Of a DNA stretch of 6,626 bases, positions 5,880 to 6,626 are shown in pieces. Source of the DNA: Candidatus Solibacter sp. (GTDB taxonomy: Bacteria; Acidobacteriota; Terriglobia; Bryobacterales; Bryobacteraceae); NCBI GenBank assembly GCA_017883345.1, contig JADGNT010000288.1:1-6626 (forward strand). The letters are read 5' to 3'. Under the pieces are notes generated by a model. The model did no database searches. It was given only the letters and a program-made list of their open reading frames with translations, and was not told the origin of the DNA. Within the stretch, counting starts at the first letter, position 1, and each line of letters opens with the position of its first letter. Made by a program: the position numbers and the translations under genes.

Positions 5880-6143
5880 ATGTACATTTTGACCGAATAC
5901 CTCGATCAAGCGATGGCTCAGGCGGTGTATGACAAGCTCGATGACGGCGCCTATGGCGGCCGGATTCCGCCCTGTCCGGGCGTAGTCGCGTTTGCCACGT
6001 CCCTTGCCGAGTGTGCCGGCGACCTACGCTCCACTTTGGAGGATTGGGTACTCCTCGGAATGAAACAGGCCCACGCGCTGCCCGTGATCGCCGGCATCGA
6101 TCTCAACCGGGAGCCAATTCATGAGCCGGTGGACACTCTGTAA
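5880..6143 (+). CDS. HicB-family (UPF0150-like) antitoxin, without HicA
   Basis: 87 residues. The pattern YDKLDDGAYGGRIPPCPGVVA (17-37) followed by SLAECAGDLRSTLEDWVLLG (41-60) and PVIAGIDLN (68-76) is the partial RNase-H-like fold of HicB antitoxins: a strand pair, a P..PG turn, then a helix. Family knowledge: HicB blocks the mRNA-cleaving toxin HicA, which is normally encoded right beside it. Here neither 5791-5879 nor 6144-6345 holds a HicA-like frame with its GSH-type motif, so the gene looks orphaned. No added C-terminal HTH or RHH DNA-binding domain is present. ATG 5880 lacks a good Shine-Dalgarno. It may neutralise HicA encoded elsewhere or be a remnant. Confidence 0.75.
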   Translation: MYILTEYLDQAMAQAVYDKLDDGAYGGRIPPCPGVVAFATSLAECAGDLRSTLEDWVLLGMKQAHALPVIAGIDLNREPIHEPVDTL

Positions 6144-6345
6144 GCGGGCATTTTCGGCCGCGAAACTGATGAGACCTTTATCGGTGACGCCAACATAAAA
6201 TATGTTTTTGCCCTCCTAAGCCATGCTCCAGGAGGACCTTAGCCGGATTCGCCCCCCTCCAGTACTCCAAAACTCACACCCCGGTGCCGTAACATTGAAT
6301 CAGGCGGGACACGCGCGCTCCGCCCCACTTACTGGAATCGAAGCG

Positions 6346-6373
6346 AAAACCGGCCAAACTTGTCCGGTTTTTT
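6346..6373 (+). terminator. Rho-independent terminator, possibly bidirectional
   Basis: AAAACCGG (6346-6353) pairs perfectly with CCGGTTTT (6364-6371) across a 10-nt loop and runs into TT (six T's in all, 6368-6373). The A's on the left side give a T-tract for the opposite strand too, so it could also end minus-strand transcripts. Confidence 0.6.
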
Positions 6374-6426
6374 CTGCTTTTGGTGGAGCTAACTTATTGA
6401 TTATAAATAAAACGAAGTCGGATTAG

Positions 6427-6449
6427 CCGGACACGTTTGTCCGGTTTTT
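6427..6449 (+). terminator. Rho-independent terminator
   Basis: CCGGACA (6427-6433), loop CGTT, TGTCCGG (6438-6444), then TTTTT: a textbook 7-bp GC-rich stem and T-run on the plus strand. It shares the frame CCGG-N6-TTGTCCGGTTTTT with the hairpin 77 bp upstream, so the two are tandem relatives. Confidence 0.75.
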
Positions 6450-6526
6450 CAAGAGTTTGCCAGGAAATCATGCCTGCGGATTGGCCTTGCCCGCTTTCCA
6501 GCAATGCCCCACGGAGCTGCACACAT

Positions 6527-6626
6527 TTACTGCTTCACTGCCGCTTCAATCGCCTCCAGCTCTCTTCCCGCTTCGCTCCACTTGCCTTGCGAGGCGAGCT
6601 CGCGATAGCGCCGTAGATGATCGCGC
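6527..6626 (-). CDS. C-terminal end of a UPF0182-like protein (partial)
   Basis: An open minus-strand frame enters from the right edge and ends at TAA (6529-6527) after 32 codons. The visible tail contains RRYRELASQGKW, then SEAGRELEAIEAAVKQ and the stop. This recalls the end of UPF0182 family membrane proteins, where a helix pair of the form HYxxAxxAxxxGDWxxxGxxxxxLxxxL closes the protein. Only the last helices are visible, so the family call is tentative; a tail of another helical-repeat protein is the alternative. It faces the terminator pair in the gap. Confidence 0.5.
   Translation of the reverse strand, partial: RDHLRRYRELASQGKWSEAGRELEAIEAAVKQ

Larger units (their letters stand above)
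6144..6526. other. 383-bp gene-free gap with hairpins and an AT-rich patch
   Basis: I see no supportable gene here. After the HicB-like stop there is an A/T-rich hairpin, AACATA-AAA-TATGTT (6192-6206) running into T's, then CCTCCT (6212-6217) pairing with AGGAGG (6230-6235) across a 12-nt loop. Two terminator hairpins follow at 6346-6373 and 6427-6449. The stretch 6390-6420 (TTATTGATTATAAATAAAAC region) is strikingly AT-rich against the GC-rich surroundings. TGGTGGAGCTAA (6381-6392) matches the reverse complement of a tRNA-Ala 3' end, but no tRNA body is present. Confidence 0.6.

Noticed and set aside
6301..6400. Possible tRNA on the minus strand (TTCGATTCC-like T-arm and TTAGCTCCACCA end)
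   Set aside because: The T-arm-like string and the acceptor-end match are in the wrong order and spacing. No anticodon arm, D-arm or 5' acceptor partner can be formed.
6223..6426. 67-codon plus-strand frame across the first terminator
   Set aside because: No ribosome binding site, it starts inside a hairpin loop, it runs through a strong terminator and AT-rich DNA, and it has no recognisable family.

Overview
The window is GC-rich bacterial DNA with an AT-rich patch near its right end. The gene content fits a soil acidobacterium of the Solibacter/Bryobacter kind: a fused MFS-spermidine synthase protein, a Tat-exported toroid protein, a UPF0182-type tail and several toxin-antitoxin remnants. 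This assignment rests on gene content and on a remembered repeat motif (GAGCCGCGACCGTAAGGGAGCG), not on a search.

Left block (1-4309). A large minus-strand gene (1-2432, its 3' end lies beyond the left edge) encodes two homologous membrane halves joined to a spermidine-synthase-like domain. Facing away from it is a plus-strand gene (2621-4309) for a probable secreted (alpha/alpha)-toroid plus beta-sandwich protein that recalls polysaccharide lyases. The 188-bp divergent gap holds what looks like a 117-bp miniature insertion element (2479-2595). It has 8-bp exact terminal inverted repeats and a perfect 9-bp target duplication, and it ends just upstream of the ribosome binding site of the 2621 gene.

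Middle block (4355-6143) is accessory DNA. It holds a nucleotidyltransferase-fold protein of the AbiEii/MNT kind, then an XRE-type antitoxin gene whose HTH core has been deleted so that its last 17 codons survive out of frame. Next come a complete RelBE-type toxin-antitoxin pair on the minus strand, a 57-bp diverged second copy of the 3' end of the nucleotidyltransferase gene, and a HicB-type antitoxin with no HicA partner in the window. This looks like a patch where toxin-antitoxin modules have come in and decayed; only RelBE looks intact.

Right block (6144-6626). A 383-bp gap contains two homologous terminator hairpins 77 bp apart. Between them are an AT-rich stretch and 12 bp identical to the 3' end of typical tRNA-Ala on the minus strand, possibly an old attachment site. 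The window ends in the C-terminal 32 codons of a minus-strand gene that resembles the UPF0182 family.
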